Positions 1 through 8,001 of a DNA stretch of 64,000 bases are shown piece after piece. The notes under the pieces were generated by a model. It was not told where the DNA came from and made no database searches. It worked only from the letters and a program-made list of their open reading frames with translations. The position numbers and the translations under genes were made by a program. Location of the stretch: NCBI GenBank assembly GCA_040770645.1, contig JAXGIS010000001.1, forward strand, positions 186,001 through 250,000, in the 5' to 3' direction. The DNA comes from JAAYZX01 sp040770645 (GTDB lineage: Bacteria; Actinomycetota; Thermoleophilia; RBG-16-64-13). Position 1 is the first letter of the stretch. Each line of letters begins with the position of its first letter.

Positions 1-89
1 CTTTCGTACCGGGTGATGCCGTGAAGCTTGTGGCTGCGGCGATCCTCATCCCCGCGGTGGCGCGCGCGCGGAGAGCCGCGCGTTCTTAA
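1..89 (+). CDS. bioY: BioY-like biotin transporter substrate-binding subunit, C-terminal end (partial)
   Basis: The first bases read in frame (from base 3) as the last 28 residues of a protein stopping at TAA 87-89. The visible tail holds FVPGDAVKLVAAAILIP followed by a basic Arg/Ala-rich end. BioY proteins, the membrane S component of energy-coupling-factor biotin transporters, typically finish with a PGD-x-x-K helix of this kind, so this is the likely identity. Everything upstream lies outside the window and the call rests on this short tail only; another polytopic membrane protein cannot be excluded. Confidence 0.45.
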   Translation, partial: FVPGDAVKLVAAAILIPAVARARRAARS

Positions 90-152
90 CGCGGGCGTGT
101 TTGTGCTGTATCCTCGCTCAGGTCGTCGAGATGAACCTGGAGGCGCGGGAGC

Positions 153-968
153 GTGACCACATGGCAGGCCGTTCTTCTCGGTTTTGTGCAGGGGCTTACT
201 GAGTTTCTCCCAGTGTCGAGCTCGGGGCATCTGGTCGTAGTGCCCGAGATGCTGAACATGGCGCCTCCCCCCGTTGCTTTCGACGTGTTGCTTCACTTCT
301 CCAGTGCGCTGGCGGTCATCGGGTACTTCGCCCAGGATCTCTACAAGATGGCCAAGTCCTTCATATCTCCACGCGACATGTCTCGCGCAGAAGTCAGGGG
401 TTGGCGGAGGCTGTTTGTATGGTTGGTGATAGGCACCATTCCGGCGGGCATATTGGGGTTGGCTTTTCGTAGCTTCTTCGAGCGCCTATTCGAGAGCACT
501 TTGGCCGTTGGTGCCTTTCTGATGGTCACGGGCGCCATCATGCTGATCGCGGATTTGGTGCTCGATCGTACGCGTGCCCCACGGCGGACCGTTCGTGACA
601 TGGGGCTTCTGGATGCCCTGGTAATAGGTCTTTTCCAGGCCATGGCCATCGCTCCCGGGCTCAGCCGTTCAGGGCTCACCATCTCCGGTGGGGTATACCT
701 GGGGCTCGAGAGGCGATCTGCTGCCCGTTTCTCGTTTCTACTGAGTGTCCCCGTCATTCTGGGTGCGGGGCTGCTCAACGCAGGAGACATGGCTGCTGGG
801 TTCAGTGAAGCGGGGGCCGCTTATATGGCAGGTGCGGTGGCGAGCTTCGTGGCCAGCATATCGGCCGTGCACTTCTTACTTCGTTTCCTCAGATCGCATC
901 GCTTCACCGCTTTTATCATCTACACTATGGCAGTTGGTGCCTTCGTTGTAGTGCTCTCGCTGGCCTAG
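153..968 (+). CDS. uppP: Undecaprenyl-diphosphatase UppP (BacA)
   Basis: This integral membrane enzyme dephosphorylates undecaprenyl pyrophosphate to the monophosphate, recycling the lipid carrier of peptidoglycan and other wall polymers; it is also a bacitracin resistance determinant. The 271-residue length is normal for the family. The conserved N-terminal motif QGLTEFLPVSSSGH lies at residues 13-26 and the second motif PGLSRSG near residue 170, with about seven hydrophobic segments. The start is GTG 153, preceded by GGAGG at 139-143; the later ATG at 161 is in another frame. It is followed after 13 bases by an envelope deacetylase gene on the same strand, so the two may be co-transcribed. 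Confidence 0.95.
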   Translation: MTTWQAVLLGFVQGLTEFLPVSSSGHLVVVPEMLNMAPPPVAFDVLLHFSSALAVIGYFAQDLYKMAKSFISPRDMSRAEVRGWRRLFVWLVIGTIPAGILGLAFRSFFERLFESTLAVGAFLMVTGAIMLIADLVLDRTRAPRRTVRDMGLLDALVIGLFQAMAIAPGLSRSGLTISGGVYLGLERRSAARFSFLLSVPVILGAGLLNAGDMAAGFSEAGAAYMAGAVASFVASISAVHFLLRFLRSHRFTAFIIYTMAVGAFVVVLSLA

Positions 969-981
969 AGACGGGAGGGGT

Positions 982-2297
982 ATGGAGCGCGGCGAATTCC
1001 GCACCCACTTCGCGACGCGGCTGACTATAGTGGCCTCAGTCGTGTGCGCAGTGGTTCTGGCGTGCTTTGGGGTACTCGTGTCCCAGGTGCAGGCGGCCTC
1101 CGTGCCCACGGTGTACTCTGGGCCCACCGATCGGCCGCAGATCGCCCTCACCTTCGACGACAACTTCAACACAACGCGAGCACTGGCGGTACTCTCGGCG
1201 CTCCGCCGCTTGGAGGCCCCCGCCACCATGTTCGTGGTTGGTGATTATGTGCGGGGGGTCCCAGAGGTAACCGCCTCCCTGGCTCGTGGAGATTTTGAGA
1301 TCGCCGATCATTCGATGAGCCATCCCGACCTCACCAAGTTGTCCTGGTCCAGGCTCCTGGAAGAAGTGGGCGGGGGATCGCGAACTTTCACAGCTGTGAC
1401 AGGGGTGAGAACTGCGCCTCTCATGCGCCCGCCGTATGGCGCCACCAATGCGACGGTATCCCAGGCCGCCGCTCAGAACGGCTTCCTGTACGTGGTCAAC
1501 TGGAGCATAGACACCCAAGACTGGACGGGGGTATCTGCCGACACCATCACGAACCGCGTATTGTCAAACGCCCGCAACGGCGCCATTGTCCTGATGCATC
1601 TCTCTGCGCCTCACACATACGAAGCAGTCCCCGGCATCGTTCAGGGGTTGCGAGCGCGAGGCTTCGAGTTGGTGACCGTGTCACGCCTTCTGAAGGGCGA
1701 TCGGCGGTTCCTCGACGTCCCTTCCAGCGGCGGTACGGCTACGGCCATTGGGCGCATGGTGGATATGGGTATCATGTCCGGCTTCAACGAGGAATACTTC
1801 GGGCCGGAGGACGGTATCACTCGGGCACAGGTGGCCAAAGTCATGGTACTCGTGGCCGGATTGCATACCCCGGAAGTTGAACGTGTGGACCAACGGTCGT
1901 TCGCAGATGTGGTGGCCCAAAGAGGGGTGGATGGCTCATGGCTGGCCTTCCCCTTCGACTACGTGGAGGAGGCTGCGGCGGCGGGCCTCGTACAGGGACG
2001 ATTCGACGCGCTGGGCCGCCGCGTGTTTGATCCATATGGTCCGGTCACGCGCGTGCAGTTGGCAAGGATCGTGGCGCGAATGGCGCGCCAGATGAAAGGG
2101 TATGTGGATGGTCCGCCGGCGCAGATGGCTTTTCGGGACGTGATGCCGGAGGACGCGGCGGATGTGGCACTGGTAGCCACCTCGGTTTGATGCAAGGTTA
2201 CAACCACAGAGAATTCCGCCCTGATGAGGGTGCGGCTCGGAAGCATGTGGCAGTGGTTGCCGGCCGTTTCTTGGATCTCCTGCCCCGTTCCCATTGA
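982..2297 (+). CDS. SLH-anchored polysaccharide deacetylase (NodB family), frameshifted near the 3' end
   Basis: A secreted carbohydrate esterase family 4 protein predicted to remove acetyl groups from peptidoglycan or another wall glycan. Residues 17-38 form a signal or anchor segment. The NodB fold shows the metal-binding TFDDN motif, HSMSHPDLT and the catalytic-groove motif RPPYGA. Two SLH repeats follow (about 245-290 and 310-370). A third starts at FRDVMPEDAADVALVA but the frame stops at TGA 2188-2190. One base over, the sequence continues as LGLMQGY...REFRPDEGAARKH...GRFLDLL to TGA 2295-2297, exactly completing the third SLH repeat. Restoring one C in GCCAC near 2176-2180 repairs it. 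The SLH triplet would dock the enzyme on secondary wall polymer. Confidence 0.85.
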
Positions 2298-2379
2298 TGA
2301 AGTGCTGTGGTCCTTCGCTCACTCCTGTCAGGGCAGGCGCAGTTGATCAAGAACGAGCTTATGGGAGGGAGTGAGATGC

Positions 2380-3588
2380 ATGAGTGTTGACTTGCGCCCC
2401 GCAATCGAGACTAGGCGGTGTACACGGAGACGCTCTGTGATATTCCTGTTGGCCGTGGCGCTGGTGGTGGGTGCGGTCTTGTGTCTGTCCGGATGCACTA
2501 GGGTGATAATCCAGGAACCTCCCAACAATGAGGGAGAGGTGACCACCACATCCTCTGTGGGCACTACTTCGACTACCGCTCGTTTGGAGACCAGTACCTC
2601 GTTGACTGTAATCACGGGACCAGGTTCGGTTTCCGGTCAGGTCAGCCCTGCCGAAGCGGTGGCCATTGTGGTGGGACCCAGCGTGGTCAACGTGGCGGTG
2701 GAGGGAACCCGCCCTGGGTTCGGTGGGCGTTACCAAGGAGAAGGTTCGGGGGTCATCCTCACCTCCGAAGGAATGATCATTACCAACAATCACGTAGTCA
2801 GCGAGGATGACAAACCCGCGGATACCATCGAGGTCACCTTCGCCACGGGGGAGACTGTCCCGGCAACCATCATTGGGCGGGATGTGCTGACCGACCTCGC
2901 GGTCATCAAAGTGAACAGGACTGGACTTCCGGCCGCCACCTTCATTGATGACATGTCCAAGGTTCGGATAGGGGAGTTCGCGATCGCCATTGGCAGCCCA
3001 CTCGGCTTCGAGAACTCAGTGACTATGGGTGTCGTCAGCGGGCTCCAACGCGAGATCGCCGTGCCTGCCGCGGAGGGGGGGCAGTCACTTACCGATCTCA
3101 TCCAGACGGACGCTGCCATTAGCCCCGGGAACTCGGGAGGGGCCTTGGCGAATTCTGCAGGCCAAGTCATCGGCATCAACGTGGCGTACCTGCCACCGGG
3201 GACCACGGGAGCGCAGAACGTGGGATTTGCCATTCAGGCTGATCTCGCCGTCAGCGTGGCTCAGCAACTGATTGAGACGGGCCACGTGAGTCACGCCTAC
3301 ATGGGGTTCCGTCCGGTGACAGTCACAGCCGCCTTGCAGAGGCAGTTCGGGCTCACTCGCGACAGCGGTGTGCTGGTGGCGCAGGTGGATCCGGGCACAC
3401 CGGCGGCGCAAGCGGGTCTGCGGCAAGGGGACATCATCGTCAAGCTTGACGACACACCGGTGAAGACTGAGGCCGATCTCTTCAAGTTCCTGCGCAGGAG
3501 GCGGCCCGGCGACGACATCACGGTAGTTGTTGATCGGCGAGGCGCCGAGCTGTCTGCTCGTCTCACCTTGGCGGAGAGGCCCCAGTGA
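2380..3588 (+). CDS. HtrA/DegP-family serine protease with lipoprotein signal and C-terminal PDZ domain
   Basis: An envelope trypsin-like protease/chaperone (S1C family) that handles misfolded exported proteins. The N-terminus is a basic stretch, a hydrophobic segment and the lipobox LSGC, so the mature protein is probably lipid-anchored at about Cys39 outside the membrane. A Ser/Thr-rich linker follows. The triad is visible as His in TNNHVV (about 138), Asp in LTDLAV (about 172) and Ser in GNSGG (about 252). A PDZ domain occupies about 295-400 (SGVLVAQVDPGTPAAQAGL). ATG 2380 is chosen because GGGAGGGA at 2363-2370 is correctly spaced from it; GTG 2371 is too close. A strong hairpin follows the stop. 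Confidence 0.92.
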   Translation: MSVDLRPAIETRRCTRRRSVIFLLAVALVVGAVLCLSGCTRVIIQEPPNNEGEVTTTSSVGTTSTTARLETSTSLTVITGPGSVSGQVSPAEAVAIVVGPSVVNVAVEGTRPGFGGRYQGEGSGVILTSEGMIITNNHVVSEDDKPADTIEVTFATGETVPATIIGRDVLTDLAVIKVNRTGLPAATFIDDMSKVRIGEFAIAIGSPLGFENSVTMGVVSGLQREIAVPAAEGGQSLTDLIQTDAAISPGNSGGALANSAGQVIGINVAYLPPGTTGAQNVGFAIQADLAVSVAQQLIETGHVSHAYMGFRPVTVTAALQRQFGLTRDSGVLVAQVDPGTPAAQAGLRQGDIIVKLDDTPVKTEADLFKFLRRRRPGDDITVVVDRRGAELSARLTLAERPQ

Positions 3589-3593
3589 GTTGA

Positions 3594-3634
3594 GATCCGG
3601 GCGGCGGCCGGGGAACCCGGCCGCCGCCCGGATC
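3594..3634. terminator. Perfect 19-bp hairpin between convergent genes (bidirectional terminator)
   Basis: Arms 3594-3612 and 3616-3634 are perfectly complementary over 19 bp, with a GAA loop at 3613-3615. The arm is GATCCGGGCGGCGGCCGGG. The hairpin lies five bases after the protease stop codon, and its right arm touches the first base of the convergent acylphosphatase stop codon, so it can serve both transcripts. No long T-tract follows on either strand, so it is either a GC-rich L-shaped terminator or a 3'-end stabiliser. Confidence 0.75.
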
Positions 3635-3921
3635 TACCCCGTCACACGAAATCCCTGCTCGCCCTGCGGCACCTCCTCGACGACTCCCACGCGGGTAACC
3701 ACGGCGTATTCAGGCCCGTGCTTCATCCACTCCAGTAGGGCGTTTACCGCAGCAGCCGGGCCCTCGACCACTGCCTCTACCGAACCGTCAGGGAGATTGC
3801 GGACCCAGCCCCGCACACCAAGCGCACCCGCCCTCTCCCTGGTGGACTCTCGGAACCATACTCCCTGCACGCGGCCCTCTACGCGGATGCGGTATCGGAT
3901 CATGTCCGGTGTCTTGGTCAC
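3634..3921 (-). CDS. acyP: Acylphosphatase
   Basis: A small cytosolic enzyme that hydrolyses acyl phosphates such as carbamoyl phosphate or 1,3-bisphosphoglycerate. The 95-residue protein carries the phosphate-binding loop GRVQGVWFR with its catalytic Arg, and the catalytic Asn in VRNLPDGSVEAVVEG, both as in the family. Its GTG start (3919-3921) overlaps the TGA of the upstream pcm gene as GTGA, so translation is probably coupled. Met at 3903 (MIRYRIRV) is an alternative start. It ends inside a strong hairpin shared with the convergent protease gene. Confidence 0.92.
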   Translation of the reverse strand: MTKTPDMIRYRIRVEGRVQGVWFRESTRERAGALGVRGWVRNLPDGSVEAVVEGPAAAVNALLEWMKHGPEYAVVTRVGVVEEVPQGEQGFRVTG

Positions 3922-4596
3922 GAAGCGCTCTCCTCGGGAGGATAGCCTTCGGCTCCTATGAGTGGCACGAAGCGGCAGTCGAGGATGTAGGTGGTCTCCA
4001 ATCCTCGAGCAGTGCGCGCAACAACGCGCAGCTCTTGGACGTCTCTGGCGCCCACCGGGATGACGAGCCGGCCGCCTTCAGCCAGTTGATCGGTCAGGTG
4101 TTCTGGTACGTGTGGAGCCGCCGCCGTCACTATGATGCCGTCATACGGTGCCTGCTCGGGCAACCCCAGCGTGCCGTCGCCGTTGACGACGTGAACGCGA
4201 TCGTAGCCCAGCCGGTCGAGCGTTTGGCGCGCGGCTTCGGCCAACTCGGGCAAACGCTCGATGGTCCAGACCTCGGCTCCCAGTTGATCAAGCACAGCGG
4301 CTTGATAGCCCGAGCCGGTCCCGACTTCCAGGATACGCGAGCCGGGCCGCACGTTGAGCAACTCGGTCATTCTGGCGACCATGAAAGGCTGGGATATGGT
4401 CTGCCCTGCCGATATGGAGAGGCGAGTCGTCGTAGGCAGCGTGTCTGGCCGTCTCTGGGACGAACAGGTGGCGCGGAACCTCTTCCATAGCCTGAAGCAC
4501 CGCTTCCGAAGCGATACCACGGCGGCGCAGCTGCTGTTCAACCATTGCGCGGCGGGACGCTGCGAACTCATCGGGTGTCTCGGCAGAGTGTGGCAT
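3918..4596 (-). CDS. pcm: Protein-L-isoaspartate O-methyltransferase, frameshifted
   Basis: A cytosolic repair enzyme that methylates isoaspartyl residues of aged proteins with S-adenosylmethionine. The N-terminal part from ATG 4596 reads MVEQQLRRRGI, VLQAMEEVPRHLFVP and AYDDSPL; the rest continues in another frame as AGQTISQPFMVARM, the SAM-binding LEVGTGSGYQAAVL, TAAAPHVPEHL and RLVIPVG. Together these give a complete enzyme of about 225 residues. The switch lies near 4405-4425, where one missing base in GCCTCTCC restores the family sequence. It precedes acyP on the minus strand with a 4-base overlap. Confidence 0.85.
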
Positions 4597-4710
4597 CTGA
4601 TGTCTCTTGTGGACATTGTGACCGCACTGTGCTGCGCTCAAACCATCTTCACGCGGGGCGGTCAGATAGGAGGCGGGGGGCGCAGCAGGGTTGCGCGCAG
4701 CAGGCGGCTT

Positions 4711-5315
4711 TCAGTCTCTGAGGATGCGCAGCCCTCTGTACTTGCGCTTTCGGCGTACGCGCACGCGGTACACGAGGAAGAACACGAAGAAGAGGATCGG
4801 ATTCCCAGCCAGGGCAACAACAGAAGCGCGAATGCGCCCATGATAACGGCAATGTCCTCGAAAAAGCTGAGGAACGGTGCGCTCCGCTCCGTGCCGGCCC
4901 CGTCTACCGCCGAGCGCAGTGCGCCCTGCGCCACATGTGCCACGAGTGCAATGATGGCTCCGCCACCGCCCCCACCACCAACGGCACGGTGCCGTACTCG
5001 GCAAGGGTGGAGGCGAAGGCCAATGCGCCCGCCAGCACCCGCAGCGGATTGAAAACGAAATCAACCGCGAGGCGCTGCTCGGAGATCTTGTCCAGCCCCA
5101 TTTCGACAACTGCCAGCACGAACAAGACGACGATGACCCACGTTCTGCTCGAGAAAGCTGAACGGGGTATTGGCGAGAGAAGGGGCGGCCAAGTAACCGA
5201 GGCGCGAGAACAAACCCAGGAGGGCGATAGGTAAAAACGCGCGAAAGCCGCACAGGCCGGCCAGACCGGCACCCAGACAAACATGGGCGGTGGGGCTGTG
5301 GAGAAGGAAATCCAT
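4711..5315 (-). CDS. DUF4126-family integral membrane protein, broken by frameshifts
   Basis: A hydrophobic protein of about 200 residues with roughly five membrane segments, similar to the DUF4126 family of unknown function. It must be pieced together from three frames: MDFLLHSPTAHVCLGAG and ALLGLFSRLGYLAAPSLA from ATG 5315, then WVIVVLFVLAVVEMGLDKI and PLRVLAGALAFASTLAEYG, then APFLSFFEDIAVIMGAFALL, and finally a basic tail ending RKYRGLRILRD at TGA 4711-4713. Switches are near 5150-5165, 4960 and 4800. The order of segments is coherent, so the breaks look like single-base errors. It is transcribed divergently from the aminotransferase gene. Confidence 0.6.
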
Positions 5316-5348
5316 CGAGTGACGAGTCTACCATGACCCGGCACGGGG

Positions 5349-6647
5349 TTGTCGTCGCTCGCATGCAGCCCATATACTGCTTCGATCTGGAATCCGGGAG
5401 GCCTCATCTCACCTAAGAGCCTTGACAAATACGAAGAGCGCTACGCATCACGCACGCGCGTGATGCGATCATCGGCCATGCGGGATCTCATGAGTCTCAC
5501 TGCGCGACCGGAAGTCATCTCGTTGGCCGGTGGGCTACCCGCTACCGACTGCTTTCCTGTGGAACTGTTCGAGCAGATCAGCTCGCGTATTGCGCGAAGC
5601 CGCTGCGCGTTGAGCCTGCAGTATGGTCCCACCGAGGGCTTTGCCGATCTCAAGGAAGACATAGCGCAGGTTATGGCGGAGGAGTGGACGCAGGTCGACC
5701 CGGAACGCATCATCGTCACCACGGGCGGTCAGCAGGCGATTGACCTAGTGAGCAAGGCCTTCCTGGACCCCGGCGATGTGGTTCTGGCCGAAGGGCCTGC
5801 TTACGCGGGTGCCCTGACCACTTTCGTCAGCTACCAGGCGAATGTGGTCCATGTGCCCATGGACAACGAAGGCCTGGACATCGAGGCCTTGGAGGAACTC
5901 CTGAGCAGGTTGGAGACTCGAGGTCAACGTCCCAAATTCTTCTACATAGTCCCCAACTTCAGCAATCCCTCGGGTGTGACTCTGTCTCTGGAGCGTCGCC
6001 GTCGGTTGGTCGATCTTGCTGCCGAGCGAGAGCTGCTCTTGGTGGAGGATAATCCGTACGGGCTGCTTCGTTACGACGGTGCCATTCCGCCCACGGTGTT
6101 CTCGCTGGATCGTTCGGAGAACGTCATCTACCTCGGCTCTTTCTCTAAGATTATTTCCCCCGGCATTAGAACCGGGTGGGTGGTCTCCCCCACTGCCGTG
6201 TATCAGAAGCTGGTGCTGGGCAAGCAGGCCGCCGATCTTTGTTCCAGTCCGCTCAACCAGCTCTTCGTTCATGAGTTTGTGGCAGGGGGTATGTGGCGCG
6301 GGTACCTGGAGCAGCTCAAAAAAATCTACCTGGCTCGGCGCAATGCGTTGTTGCAGGCTCTGGCCACGGAATTCCCGAAAGGAGCAGTGTGGACGAGGCC
6401 GGAGGGCGGCTTCTTCGTCTGGGCCACGCTGCCTGGGGATATCGACACTGGGGACCTGCTGGTCAAAGCCATCGAGGAGAACGTGGCCTTCGTGCGCGGC
6501 GATGCTTTCTTCGCAGATGGCCAGGGCACCCACAGCATGCGGCTGAATTTCAGCTACACCACTGAGGATTTGATCGCCGAAGGGGTGAGACGCTTGGGTC
6601 GAGTGATCCGGGACCAAATGGAGTTGTCGCGGGCGTTGGGTATCTGA
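5349..6647 (+). CDS. PLP-dependent aminotransferase, class I/II (2-aminoadipate/aromatic type)
   Basis: A fold-type I aminotransferase of about 430 residues. Visible features are ISLAGGLPATDCFP near the N-terminus, QYGPTEG, the PLP-contacting TTGGQQAIDL, VPNFSNPSG, the EDNPYG loop and the Schiff-base Lys in GSFSKIISPGIRTGW. This pattern is that of the LysN/ARO8-like group, which acts on 2-aminoadipate, aromatic or branched amino acids; the exact substrate cannot be read from sequence. The start is unsure: TTG 5349 opens the frame, but homology begins only near KYEERYASRTRVM, so the true start may be further in or obscured by an upstream error. ddl follows after 22 bases. Confidence 0.85.
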   Translation: MSSLACSPYTASIWNPGGLISPKSLDKYEERYASRTRVMRSSAMRDLMSLTARPEVISLAGGLPATDCFPVELFEQISSRIARSRCALSLQYGPTEGFADLKEDIAQVMAEEWTQVDPERIIVTTGGQQAIDLVSKAFLDPGDVVLAEGPAYAGALTTFVSYQANVVHVPMDNEGLDIEALEELLSRLETRGQRPKFFYIVPNFSNPSGVTLSLERRRRLVDLAAERELLLVEDNPYGLLRYDGAIPPTVFSLDRSENVIYLGSFSKIISPGIRTGWVVSPTAVYQKLVLGKQAADLCSSPLNQLFVHEFVAGGMWRGYLEQLKKIYLARRNALLQALATEFPKGAVWTRPEGGFFVWATLPGDIDTGDLLVKAIEENVAFVRGDAFFADGQGTHSMRLNFSYTTEDLIAEGVRRLGRVIRDQMELSRALGI

Positions 6648-6669
6648 GCGGCGGCCGAAGGAGGCGTTG

Positions 6670-7623
6670 ATGAAGCGAGTACATGTGTGCGTCTTGTATG
6701 GCGGTCGTTCGTTGGAGCGCGACGTGTCTCTGGTGACCGGACGACGGGTGGCTCGGGCCCTCAAGGACCGCGGGTACCGGGTCTCCGAGATTGATGTGGA
6801 TGAATCCTTGGTACGGCGATTGATGGAACTGAAGCCCGATGCCGCCTTCATAGCGCTCCACGGGCGTGGGGGCGAGGACGGCACTGTTCAGGAGTTGCTG
6901 GAGATTCTGCGTATCCCTTACACGGGCTCGGGTGTGCTCGCCAGCATTCGTGCGGTGGACAAAGTCCTAGCAAAGCACATCTTTCTTGCGACGAGCATAC
7001 CAACTCCCCCGTTCTATGCTTTCAGCGACTCGGCCTTCCGGGAGATGGGAGCCAAGGACACACTCGACCTGATCGCGGCAGACCTGGGGCTCCCGGTGGT
7101 GATCAAACCCTCGTCTCAGGGGTCGGCACTGGGTATAAACTTCGCCACCGACGCGCGCGACCTGCCCCGCGCGATGATGTCGGCCCTCTCTTTTGACCGT
7201 AAGGTACTGTTGGAGAAATTCGTGTCCGGCCGGGAGCTGGCGGTCACCATCGTGGAGTCGGCCGCTCCCCCGGTGCTGCCCATCGTGGAGGCGCGTCCGC
7301 GCGAAGGGCACACGTATTACGATTTCGATTCACGCTACGTGCTGGGTGAAACCGACTTCATCGTGCCGGCGAGGCTCACTCCGGAGGAAGAGTCTCGGGT
7401 GACGGCCGTGGCGTTGGCTGCATATGAGGCGTTGGGGTGCGAAGGTTACGGTCGCGTCGATATCATCTTGGACGACTCAGGTACCCCGTGGGTGCTGGAA
7501 ATCAACACCATCCCCGGGATGACGGAGAGCTCTCTGATGCCTATGGCCGCAGAAGCGGCAGGCATCGGGTTTGCCGATCTGGTGGAGATAATGGCCGCGA
7601 CCGCCTTGGCCGGCTGCAGATAG
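6670..7623 (+). CDS. ddl: D-alanine--D-alanine ligase
   Basis: The enzyme joins two D-alanines with ATP to make the dipeptide end of the peptidoglycan stem. About 317 residues match the shorter Ddl forms. N-terminal VLYGGRSLERDVSLVTG, ALHGRGGEDGTVQ, the ATP-grasp loop KPSSQGSALGI and the C-terminal signature LEINTIPGMT are all present. ATG 6670 is favoured over TTG 6667 because AAGGAGG at 6658-6664 is five bases before it. It lies directly behind the aminotransferase gene on the same strand and before a tRNA gene. Confidence 0.95.
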   Translation: MKRVHVCVLYGGRSLERDVSLVTGRRVARALKDRGYRVSEIDVDESLVRRLMELKPDAAFIALHGRGGEDGTVQELLEILRIPYTGSGVLASIRAVDKVLAKHIFLATSIPTPPFYAFSDSAFREMGAKDTLDLIAADLGLPVVIKPSSQGSALGINFATDARDLPRAMMSALSFDRKVLLEKFVSGRELAVTIVESAAPPVLPIVEARPREGHTYYDFDSRYVLGETDFIVPARLTPEEESRVTAVALAAYEALGCEGYGRVDIILDDSGTPWVLEINTIPGMTESSLMPMAAEAAGIGFADLVEIMAATALAGCR

Positions 7624-7793
7624 GGCCACCGAGCATCGCCTGCCTGTGCCCGCGCAAAGGGGCCAAAATCTTGCCCGGCCCGACTCGATGAGGTGACCGT
7701 GAAGTACGGTAGGCCGCGGGGAGACCGTCGTGCTCCGCAGCTGTGGGACGTGGTCGGCACCCGGTGCTAGAATCCTAGCTCCTCCTTGGGCGT

Positions 7794-7868
7794 GCCCTCG
7801 TAGCTCAGGGGATAGAGCAGAGGTTTCCTAACCTCGTGTCGCAGGTTCGATTCCTGCCGAGGGCACCA
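7794..7868 (+). tRNA. tRNA-Arg (anticodon CCT), one base short in the anticodon arm
   Basis: Acceptor arms GCCCTCG (7794-7800) and CGAGGGC (7858-7864) pair perfectly; discriminator A and an encoded CCA follow to 7868. The D arm (GCTC...GAGC) and T arm (GCAGG-TTCGATT-CCTGC) are normal. The anticodon arm reads GAGGT-TTCCTAA then CCTC; a standard 7-base loop with a 5-bp stem needs one more A (TTCCTAA-ACCTC). With that base the stem is perfect and the anticodon is CCU for arginine AGG codons. The loss of one A from a short A run matches the frameshifts seen throughout the window, so it is probably a sequence error rather than a defective tRNA. Confidence 0.9.
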
Positions 7869-8001
7869 CATCTTCGCACAAAGAGCCTGGAAAACAGTGG
7901 GTGGGCCGCCTCGGATCTGCCGAGGGTTCAAGCGAAGCGCGGGACCCGGCTCATCTCGATGCACAGGCCATGTCCAGATGGCATCGGGCATCTGGTGCGT
8001 C

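Noticed and set aside
4354..5052. A 232-codon plus-strand frame as a gene
   Set aside because: It is antisense to pcm and the DUF4126 gene, both supported by family motifs, and ends in a low-complexity Pro/Thr run.
5745..6884. A 379-codon minus-strand frame
   Set aside because: It lies opposite the aminotransferase and ddl genes and shows no protein family motif; long antisense frames are common in GC-rich genes.
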